Part shown: positions 36,862 to 45,607 of the stretch, one piece after another
Position numbering within the stretch: position 1 is the first letter of the stretch
How the letters are laid out: each line of letters starts with the position of its first letter
Assembly (NCBI GenBank): GCA_016223145.1
Contig: JACRPN010000008.1
Location: 172,074-236,073 of the forward strand
DNA from: Armatimonadota bacterium
GTDB taxonomy: Bacteria; Armatimonadota; Fimbriimonadia; Fimbriimonadales; Fimbriimonadaceae
DNA: 64,000 nucleotides
Reading direction: 5' to 3'
Translations under genes and position numbers: made by a program
Notes under the pieces: generated by a model
Told to the model about the DNA's origin: nothing
Seen by the model: only the letters and a program-made list of their open reading frames with translations
The model's database searches: none

Positions 36862-38922
36862 TTGAACCACGCCTTCGCGCCCCACGAACGCAACTTCACG
36901 GATTGGCGCCAATCAGGATATCCGGGCATCGGGGCGGGCGAGGACTTCATGCGCCACCTGGACCATGACTTCCCCATTCCGCTCTGGCCGCATCAGAAAG
37001 AAGCGATCCAGCGATGCATCTATGCTTGCGAGGTTCTTGGTTGGAAGGATTTGCTGACCAACATCGTGACCGGTGGCGGAAAGACCACGATTATCGGCGG
37101 AGTTGTCGCCTACATGACCCAGGTCCACGGCATTCGCCAACACCTGATCCTGGTGCCCAACACGATTGTTCGAGAACGTATCTTGGACGCATTTCAGCCG
37201 ACTTCGAGCGACTTCGTTTATCGTGGGTTTCCCTTCTTCTTCGGGGCGCACGAGGACGATCCCAAGAGGTTGGCCGTTCACGTCATGAAGGTCGGTGAGT
37301 ATTCAGCTGGCATCCGAAGCGCGAACATCATTGTAGGCAACATCCACCAGCTTTACGAAGGAAAGGACAACTGGCGGGTGGTGGCCGAAAACTGCGACCA
37401 GCTCTGCATCTACAACGACGAAGCGCATAATACGCGCGCAGACCAGTACAACGACCTCATCAACAAGCTCAAGCCGAAGCGCTTTTTCCGACTTGATACG
37501 ACGGCAACGCCGGACCGCCTGGACGGCCTTCATCCCGACAGCGAAATGATCTGTGAGTACGGCATCCGTCAAGCGATGCACGACAACATCATCAAGCGCA
37601 TCGTCGTCTTTGAGCCCGAGATCGAGAAGGTCACCTTCACCTATTACGACTGGGAGACCCAAAAGGAGATCACCGCCGACGAAGTGCCCTGGGCCGAGAT
37701 CGAAGCCCGGAAGATTCCTGCTGTCCGATACACGATGAATCCAGGGCCGATGGGTCAACAAATCGGGATCGCATTGGAATGCCTGAAGCACCAGCGGCGA
37801 ACCGTTCCTCACGGTGAAGATGGGAAGCCACTGTGGAAGCCCCTGCTGTTTGTTGTGGCTCTAAACATCGAAGACGCCAAAAACGTCACAAAGGCCCTGG
37901 AAGAGCAGAGCCTGAATGGTGATCCGATCAAGGTGCTACTGATTCACAGCGAGTCCGAGGATGAAGCCAAGGAAGAGGCTATGTCCATCAACAAGGACAT
38001 GCGCAACTGCAAGTACGACGCCATCGTGTCGGTCATGATGTTGCGCGAAGGCTGGGACGTGAAGAACATCTCGGCAATTTTGCTTTTCCGCAAGTTCTCG
38101 TATAAGGAAGTCGGGAACCAGAAGTATTCGGTGTATGGCCCGCAGGTGATCGGGCGTGGTCTGCGACGAGCAAACAAGCGGCGCGACATTCGGGAACAGT
38201 GCCACGTCATCGACCACCCAATCTTCAAGCACGACTGGCTTTGGGACATGCTTGCCGCTGACCGGTACCAGGCTCCGCTGAATCCTGGGGATGTCATCGA
38301 CGAACGAAACATGCCTAAGCCGAAACCTCAAACCGAATTGGACCTAGACGCCGAGGAAGCAAAGAAGATTGAGGAATTTGACTGGTCAAGCCTGCCGCCT
38401 ATTCCCGAGCCAGAGGTCTTTGAGCCGATTACCGATTGGCGGAAGTTTCTGGACGATTTCGAGTACGACATGCGTGGCATGATGATCGATCAGAGAATTG
38501 CCCAGATTCTCTCCCGCAATCTTGATTCCGGAATGGACACGCTGGATCGTAGCGACATGCCTCAGATAGACGCCAGCCTCCTCAAGTCGGAGGTTCCTGC
38601 TGAACTGGCAGAGCTTCGAAGCCGCCTCATCAAGAGAGTACGCGACCTAGCACGAACAGCCCTTCTAAACTATGACGGCCAAGCCGACACCAGGCAGGAG
38701 GTTCTACTTAGGGTCATTCACGAGCACATCGCAAGACGGTTCACGTTTGGGCAGCGGTTGCGGGAGGTCGAGGACCTGAAGCTGCTGGCACAGACGTGGC
38801 ACGTTTTCGACCAAGTCAAATCGAACTTCTACGATGCGCGCCTTGTCGCGAGCATTCTGGCAAAGCCGCCGCGGGAGGAATCCAATGGAGAGCGTCCGGG
38901 GCACGCTTTCGAACCTGCGTAG
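36862..38922 (+). CDS. Type III-like restriction subunit, SF2 helicase part (Res)
   Basis: 686-aa DEAD/DEAH translocase. Walker A is VTGGGKTT (69-76), Walker B/DEAH variant is YNDEAHNT (184-191), motif III is TATPDR, and the second RecA domain has VMMLREGWDVKNISAILLFR and QVIGRGLRRAN (motif VI). Type III Res proteins usually carry a PD-(D/E)XK nuclease at their C-terminus; none is visible here, and the chain ends in a helical region. The start is a TTG placed directly after the mod stop codon. The next gene, overlapping by 38 bp, supplies a nuclease. Confidence 0.9.
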   Translation: MNHAFAPHERNFTDWRQSGYPGIGAGEDFMRHLDHDFPIPLWPHQKEAIQRCIYACEVLGWKDLLTNIVTGGGKTTIIGGVVAYMTQVHGIRQHLILVPNTIVRERILDAFQPTSSDFVYRGFPFFFGAHEDDPKRLAVHVMKVGEYSAGIRSANIIVGNIHQLYEGKDNWRVVAENCDQLCIYNDEAHNTRADQYNDLINKLKPKRFFRLDTTATPDRLDGLHPDSEMICEYGIRQAMHDNIIKRIVVFEPEIEKVTFTYYDWETQKEITADEVPWAEIEARKIPAVRYTMNPGPMGQQIGIALECLKHQRRTVPHGEDGKPLWKPLLFVVALNIEDAKNVTKALEEQSLNGDPIKVLLIHSESEDEAKEEAMSINKDMRNCKYDAIVSVMMLREGWDVKNISAILLFRKFSYKEVGNQKYSVYGPQVIGRGLRRANKRRDIREQCHVIDHPIFKHDWLWDMLAADRYQAPLNPGDVIDERNMPKPKPQTELDLDAEEAKKIEEFDWSSLPPIPEPEVFEPITDWRKFLDDFEYDMRGMMIDQRIAQILSRNLDSGMDTLDRSDMPQIDASLLKSEVPAELAELRSRLIKRVRDLARTALLNYDGQADTRQEVLLRVIHEHIARRFTFGQRLREVEDLKLLAQTWHVFDQVKSNFYDARLVASILAKPPREESNGERPGHAFEPA

Positions 38923-39256
38923 GTCAACTCATTCGACCGAATCGTATGATTCGCTTTTGGAGAGGGACTATATGCTGGAATTGGATCAAGATCCCGCTGT
39001 CAAGGAATGGACAAAGCGCCATGGCATTGCGATCCCTTACCGATGCTTTGGTCTTCCCCGGCGCTATCTCCCGGACTTCCTAGTGACCTTCAATGATGGT
39101 TCGCGGGAATTGCACGAGACCAAGGGCCTTCCGCTGATGTTTTGGCTGACTACAAAGCTCAAGCGAGAGAGTGCCGAAGCGTATTGCCTTCGATTGGGAT
39201 GGAAGTACAAGATGATTACTCGGGGCTGGAAACGGCGATCCGAGCTCTTGAAGTAG
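38885..39256 (+). CDS. TnsA-like PD-(D/E)XK endonuclease, stand-alone
   Basis: 123 aa. The layout matches the TnsA N-terminal nuclease domain: helix-borne Glu26 in YDSLLERDYMLELDQDPAV, then RRYLPDFLV with Asp64, and Glu78-Thr79-Lys80 in ELHETKG. These give the E, D, ExK set of a two-metal DNA nuclease. The ATG at 38,885 has a strong GGAGGA five bases upstream, and the gene overlaps the helicase gene by 38 bp in another frame, so the two are translationally coupled. It probably acts as the cutting subunit of the Mod-Res complex. A transposition role is unlikely because no tnsB/tnsC is present. Confidence 0.85.
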   Translation: MESVRGTLSNLRRSTHSTESYDSLLERDYMLELDQDPAVKEWTKRHGIAIPYRCFGLPRRYLPDFLVTFNDGSRELHETKGLPLMFWLTTKLKRESAEAYCLRLGWKYKMITRGWKRRSELLK

Positions 39257-39660
39257 TAAAGGCCCCTAGTCGATTCAGCATCTCCTTAGGCGCATCTCAC
39301 CAGTGGAGAATCATCGGGAATGGTCGAGAGAAGGTAGACAAAAGCCGACCGAATATTGTCGAGAATTGCCAGCCGCCCAACCCAGTCATTCTGGATTTTC
39401 CACATTCGCCACCGCGCTTCCGGGCCCAAGCAGCGGTCGGAGACGTGTTCGCAGAACAGATTCCTTCGAGCCTCTAGCGCTACTATCGATAACACAGTTC
39501 CAAAGTACCGAAAAACCGGAAGTGAATGAGTATTTGGAGGATTTCAGGGACGGGAGGCGGATGTCGGATGACGGATGTCGAATTACGAATGTCGAATGCC
39601 GCTCCGGGCCACATCCCACATTCAGCCTCCAACATCCATCCGACCGGCTATCATTCCCAA
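39257..39660. other. Intergenic region with degenerate GATGTCGGATG tract
   Basis: About 400 bp. The first 280 bp look like single-copy non-coding DNA. Bases about 39,555-39,605 contain imperfect GATGTCGGATGACGGATGTC / GAATTACGAATGTCGAATGC units related in style to those at 8,195-8,325. It marks the right end of the lower-GC restriction-modification island. Confidence 0.5.
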
Positions 39661-40905
39661 ATGCCTCGATACTTCGACCATTTGCTCCTGGGCGGGGGGA
39701 CCGCCTGCGCCTATGCCGCCGTCAGCCTGAGAAAGTTTGAGAAGAGCCAGTCTGTCGCCATCCTCGGCGAGGAAAACGAGCACCCATACGACCGCCCGCC
39801 GTTCACCAAGTACTTCCTCTGGAACGACGCCAAGTCCATCAGCGACTTTCACAGCAAGGACGAGAGCTTCTACCCCGAGAACAACATCGAGCTGATTCCC
39901 GGCACCCGCGCCGCCAGCATCGACATTCGCGGCCGAAGCGTGCGCACCGAGAGCGGGGAAGAGATCCACTACAGCAATCTGCTCTACGCCCTGGGCAGCG
40001 AGCCCGTGAGACCTGCGATCGAGGGCGCAGATTCGACTTGGGTGCTGCGCTCGTGCGCCGACAGCGCCCGCATCCGCGACGCCGCGACCAAGGGCGCGAA
40101 GGCGGTCATCGTCGGGGGCGGATTCATCGGATGCGAACTGGCCAGCTCTCTTGCGGGGCGCGGCTGCGAGGTCACGCTGATCGAGCACGGCCCCAAGCTG
40201 CTGGGCCGCGTGGGGAGCCCGACCACCGCGAGCGCTGCGCAAAGGGAACTGGAAGGTAAGGGCGTGAGGGTCGTCACGGGCGCCTCGGCGAAAGCGGTGC
40301 GCGGCGGCAAGTCGGTCGAGACCGATCAGGGCACATTCGAAGGCGACTTCGTGGTGTTTGGGATCGGGGCACGGCCCCGCACGGCGCTGGCGAAGGAATC
40401 GGGACTGCAGGTGGGCGCGCAGGGCGTCTTGGCGAAGGAGAACCTACAGTCGGTGACGGATCCCTGCATCTGGCTGGCGGGCGACGTCGTGGAGTATCCG
40501 GATCCCCACCTTGGCGGGAACTACCGGGTGGAGCACCACCTCCACGCCAAGGCGACGGCCGATCGCGCCGGCGCGGGCATGGCAGGGCAGATCGGCAACT
40601 TCGACGCCGTGCCGTACGTGTTTTCAGACATCGGGGACCTCTCGTTCCAGCAGCGCGGCTACCCCGAGAAGGCGGCCAAGACGTATGTGGTTTCGAGCAC
40701 AGAGGAGCCGGTGATCACCGAGATCTTCCTGTTCGACGACGGGCGCATCGCGGGGTTTGCCGACTTCCGTAAGGACTATAAGGCTCAGGACCCCTATTGC
40801 GAGCTGTTTGAGAAGCTGATCAAGGCCCGGGCTGTCGCCGGGCCGCTGGAGGCTGAGTTCCGGGAGGGGTTTGCTCTGGAGAGGTTGGAAGGGCTGTTGA
40901 GGTGA
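39661..40905 (+). CDS. FAD-dependent pyridine nucleotide-disulphide-type oxidoreductase
   Basis: 414 aa. N-terminal FAD motif LLLGGGTACAYAAVSLRKF (a GxGxxG variant, GGGTA), the PYDRPPFTK block common to ferredoxin reductase-like flavoproteins, NAD motif VIVGGGFIGCELASSLAGRG, and second FAD motif WLAGDVVEYPDP. Similar to rubredoxin/ferredoxin reductases and AIF-type proteins. The redox partner is unknown, and no ferredoxin gene is adjacent. The start at 39,661 was chosen because the upstream ORF reads through the degenerate repeat. Confidence 0.85.
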   Translation: MPRYFDHLLLGGGTACAYAAVSLRKFEKSQSVAILGEENEHPYDRPPFTKYFLWNDAKSISDFHSKDESFYPENNIELIPGTRAASIDIRGRSVRTESGEEIHYSNLLYALGSEPVRPAIEGADSTWVLRSCADSARIRDAATKGAKAVIVGGGFIGCELASSLAGRGCEVTLIEHGPKLLGRVGSPTTASAAQRELEGKGVRVVTGASAKAVRGGKSVETDQGTFEGDFVVFGIGARPRTALAKESGLQVGAQGVLAKENLQSVTDPCIWLAGDVVEYPDPHLGGNYRVEHHLHAKATADRAGAGMAGQIGNFDAVPYVFSDIGDLSFQQRGYPEKAAKTYVVSSTEEPVITEIFLFDDGRIAGFADFRKDYKAQDPYCELFEKLIKARAVAGPLEAEFREGFALERLEGLLR

Positions 40906-41137
40906 GTGGATGAGCCGATGAGTGGGTCAGTGGGTGAGTCGGAGAAACGGTGAGACGGAGAGCCGGTGAGACGGAAGGTGTTCAGATGTCCCTTGTCCCT
41001 CCCGGAGTCTCCCACCCCAACCCCTCCCTTCCCGACAAGCCTGGACTCAGAAGCATTTACGAACCAGAACGAGGGAGGGGCTCGGAAGCAGTTTTGCTGC
41101 GCAAGACCAAGTGAGGGGCTTTGCTTCTCGGGATGCT
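40906..41137. repeat. Intergenic repeat block with type B copy and GTGAGTCGGTG words
   Basis: Bases about 40,905-40,978 are short words such as GAGTGGATGAGCCGATGAGT and GGTGAGACGGAGAGCCGGTG. Bases about 41,006-41,087 are a reversed type B palindrome (CCCACCCCAACCCCTCCCTT ... AACGAGGGAGGGG). The flanking genes converge. Confidence 0.75.
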
Positions 41138-43324
41138 CTACCGCCGGTGGCCGCGGCGGGTTCGGCCGAACAGGTAGCTTTCGATTCCGCCCGACGCGCG
41201 CCCCGTCAGCGACGACCAGTAGAGTCCTGCGCCTATGGATTGGTCGGAAAGGATCTGGGTGCGGCTCGCACCGGTCGAGGTGCACGTGTACACGCCGTAA
41301 TCCGCAAGGTCGCCGCCGATGACGGCGAAGGCGAGGTTCGTGCCGCCATCGTCATAGGTCGGCCCGTATTCGTCCAGGTTCACGTTGGTGACCCTGGTCA
41401 CACCGGTGCCCGTCGAGGTCATCGTGTAGATGTCGAAGTCGCCGTTACGGTCGGTGCTGAAGGCCACCCTGGTTCCGGCCTTGTTCCACTGCGGCATGAT
41501 GTCGTCTGACGTGTTGCTGGTGATGTTGGTGAGGCCAGTTCCATCCAGGTTAATGGTGGCAATCTCACCCAAACCCGACACAACCCGCGTGCAGACGATC
41601 TTGTTCGTCGCGTAGCTCAAGTGGGCTGCCTCGATGTTTGCCGTTCCACCCAGGCGCGTTGGCGAACCGCCTGAGGCGTTGACTTTGTACAGACCCGAAT
41701 CGCCGAGCGTGGGCGAGGCCGTGTAGACCAACTGCGTGCCGTCGGATGTGTACTGGATCGTGCCGTCGTAGGTGTAGTTAGCGCTGGTGATCCGGGTCGC
41801 CCCGGCAAAGCTTGGCGTCGTGTTGATGTACACGTCGTAGACTGCGTTCGCGCTCAGGGGATCTGGCGAATAGAAGAACGCCCAATGCTGCCCATCCGGG
41901 CTCAGCGTCGCGACCGTGATGTTGAGCGGAAGCGAGAAGATGGGGGTGCGGTTGGCCCCGTTGGGGTCCATGTAGGCAAGGTCCGTGGTCAGGTTGCCCG
42001 AATTGAACAGGCTATAGAAGATCTTGTTCGGGGGTAGGGCCCCAAGCACGGTTACGTTGGCCGTCTGACTCTTGCCCGCGCCGACTTCGGCGAGCTGCAC
42101 CGTCGCCGTGCCAGGATTGCCCGCGGTGAACAGCCCCGCAAGAGTCACCGAACCCGAACTGGCGCCGCTTGTCACAGACCAGGTGAGCGCTCCAGATGGG
42201 AGAAGCAAGGTGGCGTTGGCGGCGTTTTCGGCATGCCCCACCAACTGGAGTTGCTGCCCCGCAGCGAGCGAAAGCGGCTGGTTCTCGATAACCAAATGGT
42301 CGATCAAGGACTGCAAATTGCCAGAGACGTTGACCTGGGCGGTCTGCCCGGCGAACACGCTCACATTGACGGTCGCCGTCGCGACCCTGGTGCCTCCACC
42401 ATTCGTTTGCGTGTAGGCGTCGACAACCATCGGATAGGTACCGATGTCGAACTGCTGGGCGAACTGGGCCGACCCCTGAGAGCCCGTGTCTCCCGAGCGA
42501 TTGATGGTTACCGTATAGGGGGTGCTGTTGAAGGTGATCGTCGCCTTCACACTCTCGGCGTAAGGCGGCACGTAGCGTCCCCGCGAGGGCCAATCCACCT
42601 TCACGTTGACATTGCCCTGCCCGCTCGCTGGTGTGACGGTGACCGCGGCCGTGTCCGACATCCCGGAATATGCCTCCGTCATTTGGACGGTGACGGTCCC
42701 ATCGGCAATGCCCGTAAAGAGCCCGGAAGAAGTCACCGAGCCAAAGCTGCCACCGGCCGTCACCGTCCAGGTGAACGCCGAACTGGGCAGCAGAAGGGTG
42801 GCGTTGGAGGCGTTTTCGGCGTGCCCGAGGAGTTGGGCAGAGTTGCCGGTGGTGACCAAGATCGGTTCGCCGTCGATGACCACGTGGTGAACGGTCGAGT
42901 TGAAGTCTGCGGAGAGCAGCGCCGTGGTCTTTTGGCCTGCTGTCACGGTTACGGCTCGATTGCCGGTGGCCACGATATCGCCGTTTCCGTTGGTGTTGGT
43001 GTAAGCGGCGATCGCCATGTTGTGGGTGCCGACGGTGATGGCCTGGGGGAACGACACGGTGCCCGTATATCCGGTGTCGCCGGAACGGTTCAACACCACC
43101 GAAACCTGGTTCGAGCCATCGGTGATCGTCGCCTTGACGCTGTTGGCATATTTGGGCACGTTCTGGGCGCGGGAGGGCCAATCGACCTGTATCTCAACGG
43201 TGCCGGTTTGTGCTCCTCCGCCTCCGCCCCCGCCTCCGCCTCCACAGCCAGGAAGAGCAAAGCCGAGCAGCGCCAAAAGGAGTAGGGCGAGCAGCCCGTG
43301 GTGTCGATTGCGAATAGTGGCCAT
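41138..43324 (-). CDS. Large lipoprotein with duplicated Ig-like modules and TolB-like propeller
   Basis: 728 aa. Lipobox ALPGC (Cys27) followed by ten glycines, then two tandem homologous modules of about 185 residues. Module 1 starts VEIQVDWPSRAQNVPKYANS and module 2 starts VNVKVDWPSRGRYVPPYAES; each includes HVVID/HLVIEN, QLLGHAENASNATLLLPS-like and SGLFT/AGLFT (Ig-like, BIG2 style) segments. The C-terminal ~290 residues have TolB/PD40 propeller signatures (ATLSPDGQHWAFF, MPQWNKAGTRVAFSTDRNG). It probably sits on the cell surface. Function unknown. C-terminus ends FGRTRRGHRR. Confidence 0.78.
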   Translation of the reverse strand: MATIRNRHHGLLALLLLALLGFALPGCGGGGGGGGGGAQTGTVEIQVDWPSRAQNVPKYANSVKATITDGSNQVSVVLNRSGDTGYTGTVSFPQAITVGTHNMAIAAYTNTNGNGDIVATGNRAVTVTAGQKTTALLSADFNSTVHHVVIDGEPILVTTGNSAQLLGHAENASNATLLLPSSAFTWTVTAGGSFGSVTSSGLFTGIADGTVTVQMTEAYSGMSDTAAVTVTPASGQGNVNVKVDWPSRGRYVPPYAESVKATITFNSTPYTVTINRSGDTGSQGSAQFAQQFDIGTYPMVVDAYTQTNGGGTRVATATVNVSVFAGQTAQVNVSGNLQSLIDHLVIENQPLSLAAGQQLQLVGHAENAANATLLLPSGALTWSVTSGASSGSVTLAGLFTAGNPGTATVQLAEVGAGKSQTANVTVLGALPPNKIFYSLFNSGNLTTDLAYMDPNGANRTPIFSLPLNITVATLSPDGQHWAFFYSPDPLSANAVYDVYINTTPSFAGATRITSANYTYDGTIQYTSDGTQLVYTASPTLGDSGLYKVNASGGSPTRLGGTANIEAAHLSYATNKIVCTRVVSGLGEIATINLDGTGLTNITSNTSDDIMPQWNKAGTRVAFSTDRNGDFDIYTMTSTGTGVTRVTNVNLDEYGPTYDDGGTNLAFAVIGGDLADYGVYTCTSTGASRTQILSDQSIGAGLYWSSLTGRASGGIESYLFGRTRRGHRR

Positions 43325-43480
43325 GTTTCTGTTAGGTTGGACTCCGATGCGTGCCCTTGCGGTTCGGCTGATTTTTAGCTAGAACGCCAAGGAAGCCCCG
43401 GCAAGTTCGCCGGGTGGTTTCAACTCTACGATTGTAGATTATTGGTTGCTATCGGAGTTACCAAAGGCGTACATTGGGCG

Positions 43481-44185
43481 ATGATGCGCAAGTTTGGACC
43501 TGCCCTCTCGCTTGTTTTGACCTTGACTGGAGCGACGCTCGCCGAGAATCAGGACACCTTCCAGTTCTCACCGCGATGGACGGTGGGAGAGAAGGCCACT
43601 TTTGTCTTGAAGCTCTCGATGGAAGCGCCCCAACTTGGTTCGATCGATATTTCCTTGGATCGCACTGAGACGGCGCTGAAGGTCTATGAGAACGGCGACG
43701 CGGACGTCGAGAGCGTCGTGAGCAACGTCAAGGTGCTGGTGAATGGCGTCCAGGTCGAGGCAGGCCAGCAGGGGGAACAAAAGAGCACGCAGAAGGTCGA
43801 CCGCTTTGGTAAGAAGGTCGGTGAGAAAGCTGGTGCACAGGGAGGTAATCCGCTTGACTTCCTGAAGTTTCTGAACTTGGCGGACGGTAGAGTCTGGAAG
43901 GTGGGTGAGGCCCTTCCGATCCAGTTCAGGGAGAAGGGACCGCCCGAGGTCACGGGAAAGGGGACGGGGACGCTGGTGAGCTCTGAAGGAGGTGTGGCCA
44001 AGTTCACCGCAAGCATGGAGGTCACGACAGAAGGAAAGGACAAGCCCGCGAAGGTGACCTTTACGAGCTTCTATGACGTGGCCACAGGGCGATTGAACAA
44101 GACCGAGGGCACGCTATCGGGGCTAACGTCGGGGCCGTTTCCTGTGGATTCGGTGCAGGTTGTGGTCGAGAGGAAGAAGGCCTAG
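43481..44185 (+). CDS. Secreted protein, unknown function
   Basis: About 234 aa with a signal peptide (MMRKFGPALSLVLTLTGATLA). The mature part is beta-rich, beginning FQFSPRWTVGEKATFVLKLS, with a Lys/Gln-rich middle and a late VTFTSFYDVATGRLNKTEGT. The layout (conversion of a property over time, then a 'relationship to the trait' strand) is like small periplasmic DUF6263-type proteins, but no family is claimed. The start is one of two adjacent ATGs (43,481 or 43,484). It converges with murA, with only three bases between the stop codons. Confidence 0.65.
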   Translation: MMRKFGPALSLVLTLTGATLAENQDTFQFSPRWTVGEKATFVLKLSMEAPQLGSIDISLDRTETALKVYENGDADVESVVSNVKVLVNGVQVEAGQQGEQKSTQKVDRFGKKVGEKAGAQGGNPLDFLKFLNLADGRVWKVGEALPIQFREKGPPEVTGKGTGTLVSSEGGVAKFTASMEVTTEGKDKPAKVTFTSFYDVATGRLNKTEGTLSGLTSGPFPVDSVQVVVERKKA

Positions 44186-44188
44186 CCC

Positions 44189-45460
44189 CTACGCCACTTC
44201 GGCGTGTTCGCCGGGAACTCGCACGATGTTGGCGCCGAGGGCTCTAAGGTTTTCCTCCAAGTTCTCGTAGCCTCGATCGATGAAGTGGATGTTGCGCACA
44301 CGGGTCTCGCCTTCAGCCGCAAGCCCGGCAAGGACCAGTGACGCCCCGGCGCGGAGGTCGCTGGCCTCCACCGTCGTCCCCTTGAGCTTGTTCACGCCGC
44401 TGATGATTGCTGAGCGGCCCTCAAGCCGGATCTTCGCGCCCATGCGGTTGAGTTCGGGGATGTGGCCGATGCGGCTCTCGTAGATGGTCTCCTCGACCAC
44501 GCTGGTACCTTCGGCAAGGGTCAGCGCGGCGGCCATCGGCTGCTGCATGTCGGTTGGGAAGCCCGGATAGGGCATGGTCTTGATCTTGATGCCGCTCATT
44601 CGGCCCATCGAGGCCACGCGAACAGAATTCACTTCCTCGTCGGCTTCGGCGCCTGCCTCTCGAAGCTTGTTCACTAGGGCGGTCTGCGTTTCGGGGTTGA
44701 TTTCGTTGACCGTGACATCACCCTTTGTGATCGCGCCGGCCAGCAGGTAGGTTCCGGCCTGGAGGCGGTCGCTGGGGACACGGAACTCGCAGCCGCACAT
44801 TTCCTCCACGCCCATGATCGTGATCGTGCTGCTGCCCGCGCCCTCGATTCGCGCACCCATGCGGTTCATGAAGCCCGCGAGCTCGACCACTTCGGGCTCC
44901 ACGGCGGCATTCTGGATGGTGGTGATGCCCTTGGCGAGCGTGGCCGTCGCCATCAGGTGCTGGGTCGCGCCGGCGCTGGGAAAGTCGAGGTAGATTTCTG
45001 CGCCCTTGAGGCGGTTCACCTTGCCGGAATACGCGCCGTCCTCGGTCTGAATGTCCGCGCCGAGCAGTTGCAGCCCTTTCAGGTGGAAGTCCACAGGTCT
45101 CGCGCCGATCTTGCAGCCGCCGGGCATGGGGATGCGCACCTGCCCAAGCCTGCCGAGCAAGGGGCCGAGCAAGTAGAAGCTGGTGCGGATCGCGCGCATC
45201 GCTTCGGGGTCGGGATCGCCTTGAAAGAGGTCCGTACAGTCGATGAAAAGGGACCCTTCGCGCCACTCGACCTTCGCCCCGAAGGACTCGAGGATGTGCG
45301 CCTTGATGCGCACATCTGAGACCTTGGGCACATTGTGAAGAACGGTCACTCCTTTGGCGAGGACGACCGACGATAACAGGGCAAGGCAGGCGTTCTTGCT
45401 TCCCGGCACCTCAATCGTGCCCTGGAGCGGCCTTCCCCCTTCAATGCGAAATTCACTCAC
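44189..45460 (-). CDS. murA: UDP-N-acetylglucosamine 1-carboxyvinyltransferase
   Basis: 423 aa; first committed step of peptidoglycan synthesis, transferring enolpyruvate from PEP to UDP-GlcNAc. Conserved: PGSKNACLALL (Lys22, Asn23), GGCKIGARPVDFH with the catalytic/fosfomycin-target Cys116, FPSAGATQHLMATATLAKG, YPGFPTDMQQPMAAALTLAEG, VNKLKGTTVEASDLRAGASL and FIDRGYENLEENLRALGA. The active Cys implies the usual fosfomycin-sensitive type. ATG at 45,460 with GGAAGAAG upstream. Confidence 0.97.
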   Translation of the reverse strand: MSEFRIEGGRPLQGTIEVPGSKNACLALLSSVVLAKGVTVLHNVPKVSDVRIKAHILESFGAKVEWREGSLFIDCTDLFQGDPDPEAMRAIRTSFYLLGPLLGRLGQVRIPMPGGCKIGARPVDFHLKGLQLLGADIQTEDGAYSGKVNRLKGAEIYLDFPSAGATQHLMATATLAKGITTIQNAAVEPEVVELAGFMNRMGARIEGAGSSTITIMGVEEMCGCEFRVPSDRLQAGTYLLAGAITKGDVTVNEINPETQTALVNKLREAGAEADEEVNSVRVASMGRMSGIKIKTMPYPGFPTDMQQPMAAALTLAEGTSVVEETIYESRIGHIPELNRMGAKIRLEGRSAIISGVNKLKGTTVEASDLRAGASLVLAGLAAEGETRVRNIHFIDRGYENLEENLRALGANIVRVPGEHAEVA

Positions 45461-45607
45461 TTCTTCCCTCCATCCTTGGCTGGGTCAGCGGTTTGACACT
45501 GTGGGAACCCACGGGATTGAATTGTACCCACGTCAAATAGGCCCTTCGACACTCCTTTGATGATGCAGACGCAGGATTGACAGAGGCGTTACAGAACTGG
45601 TTCTCAT

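Noticed and set aside
38885..39256. Reading the small nuclease as TnsA of a Tn7-like transposon
   Set aside because: No TnsB/TnsC/TnsD genes or end repeats; the gene is coupled to a restriction helicase.
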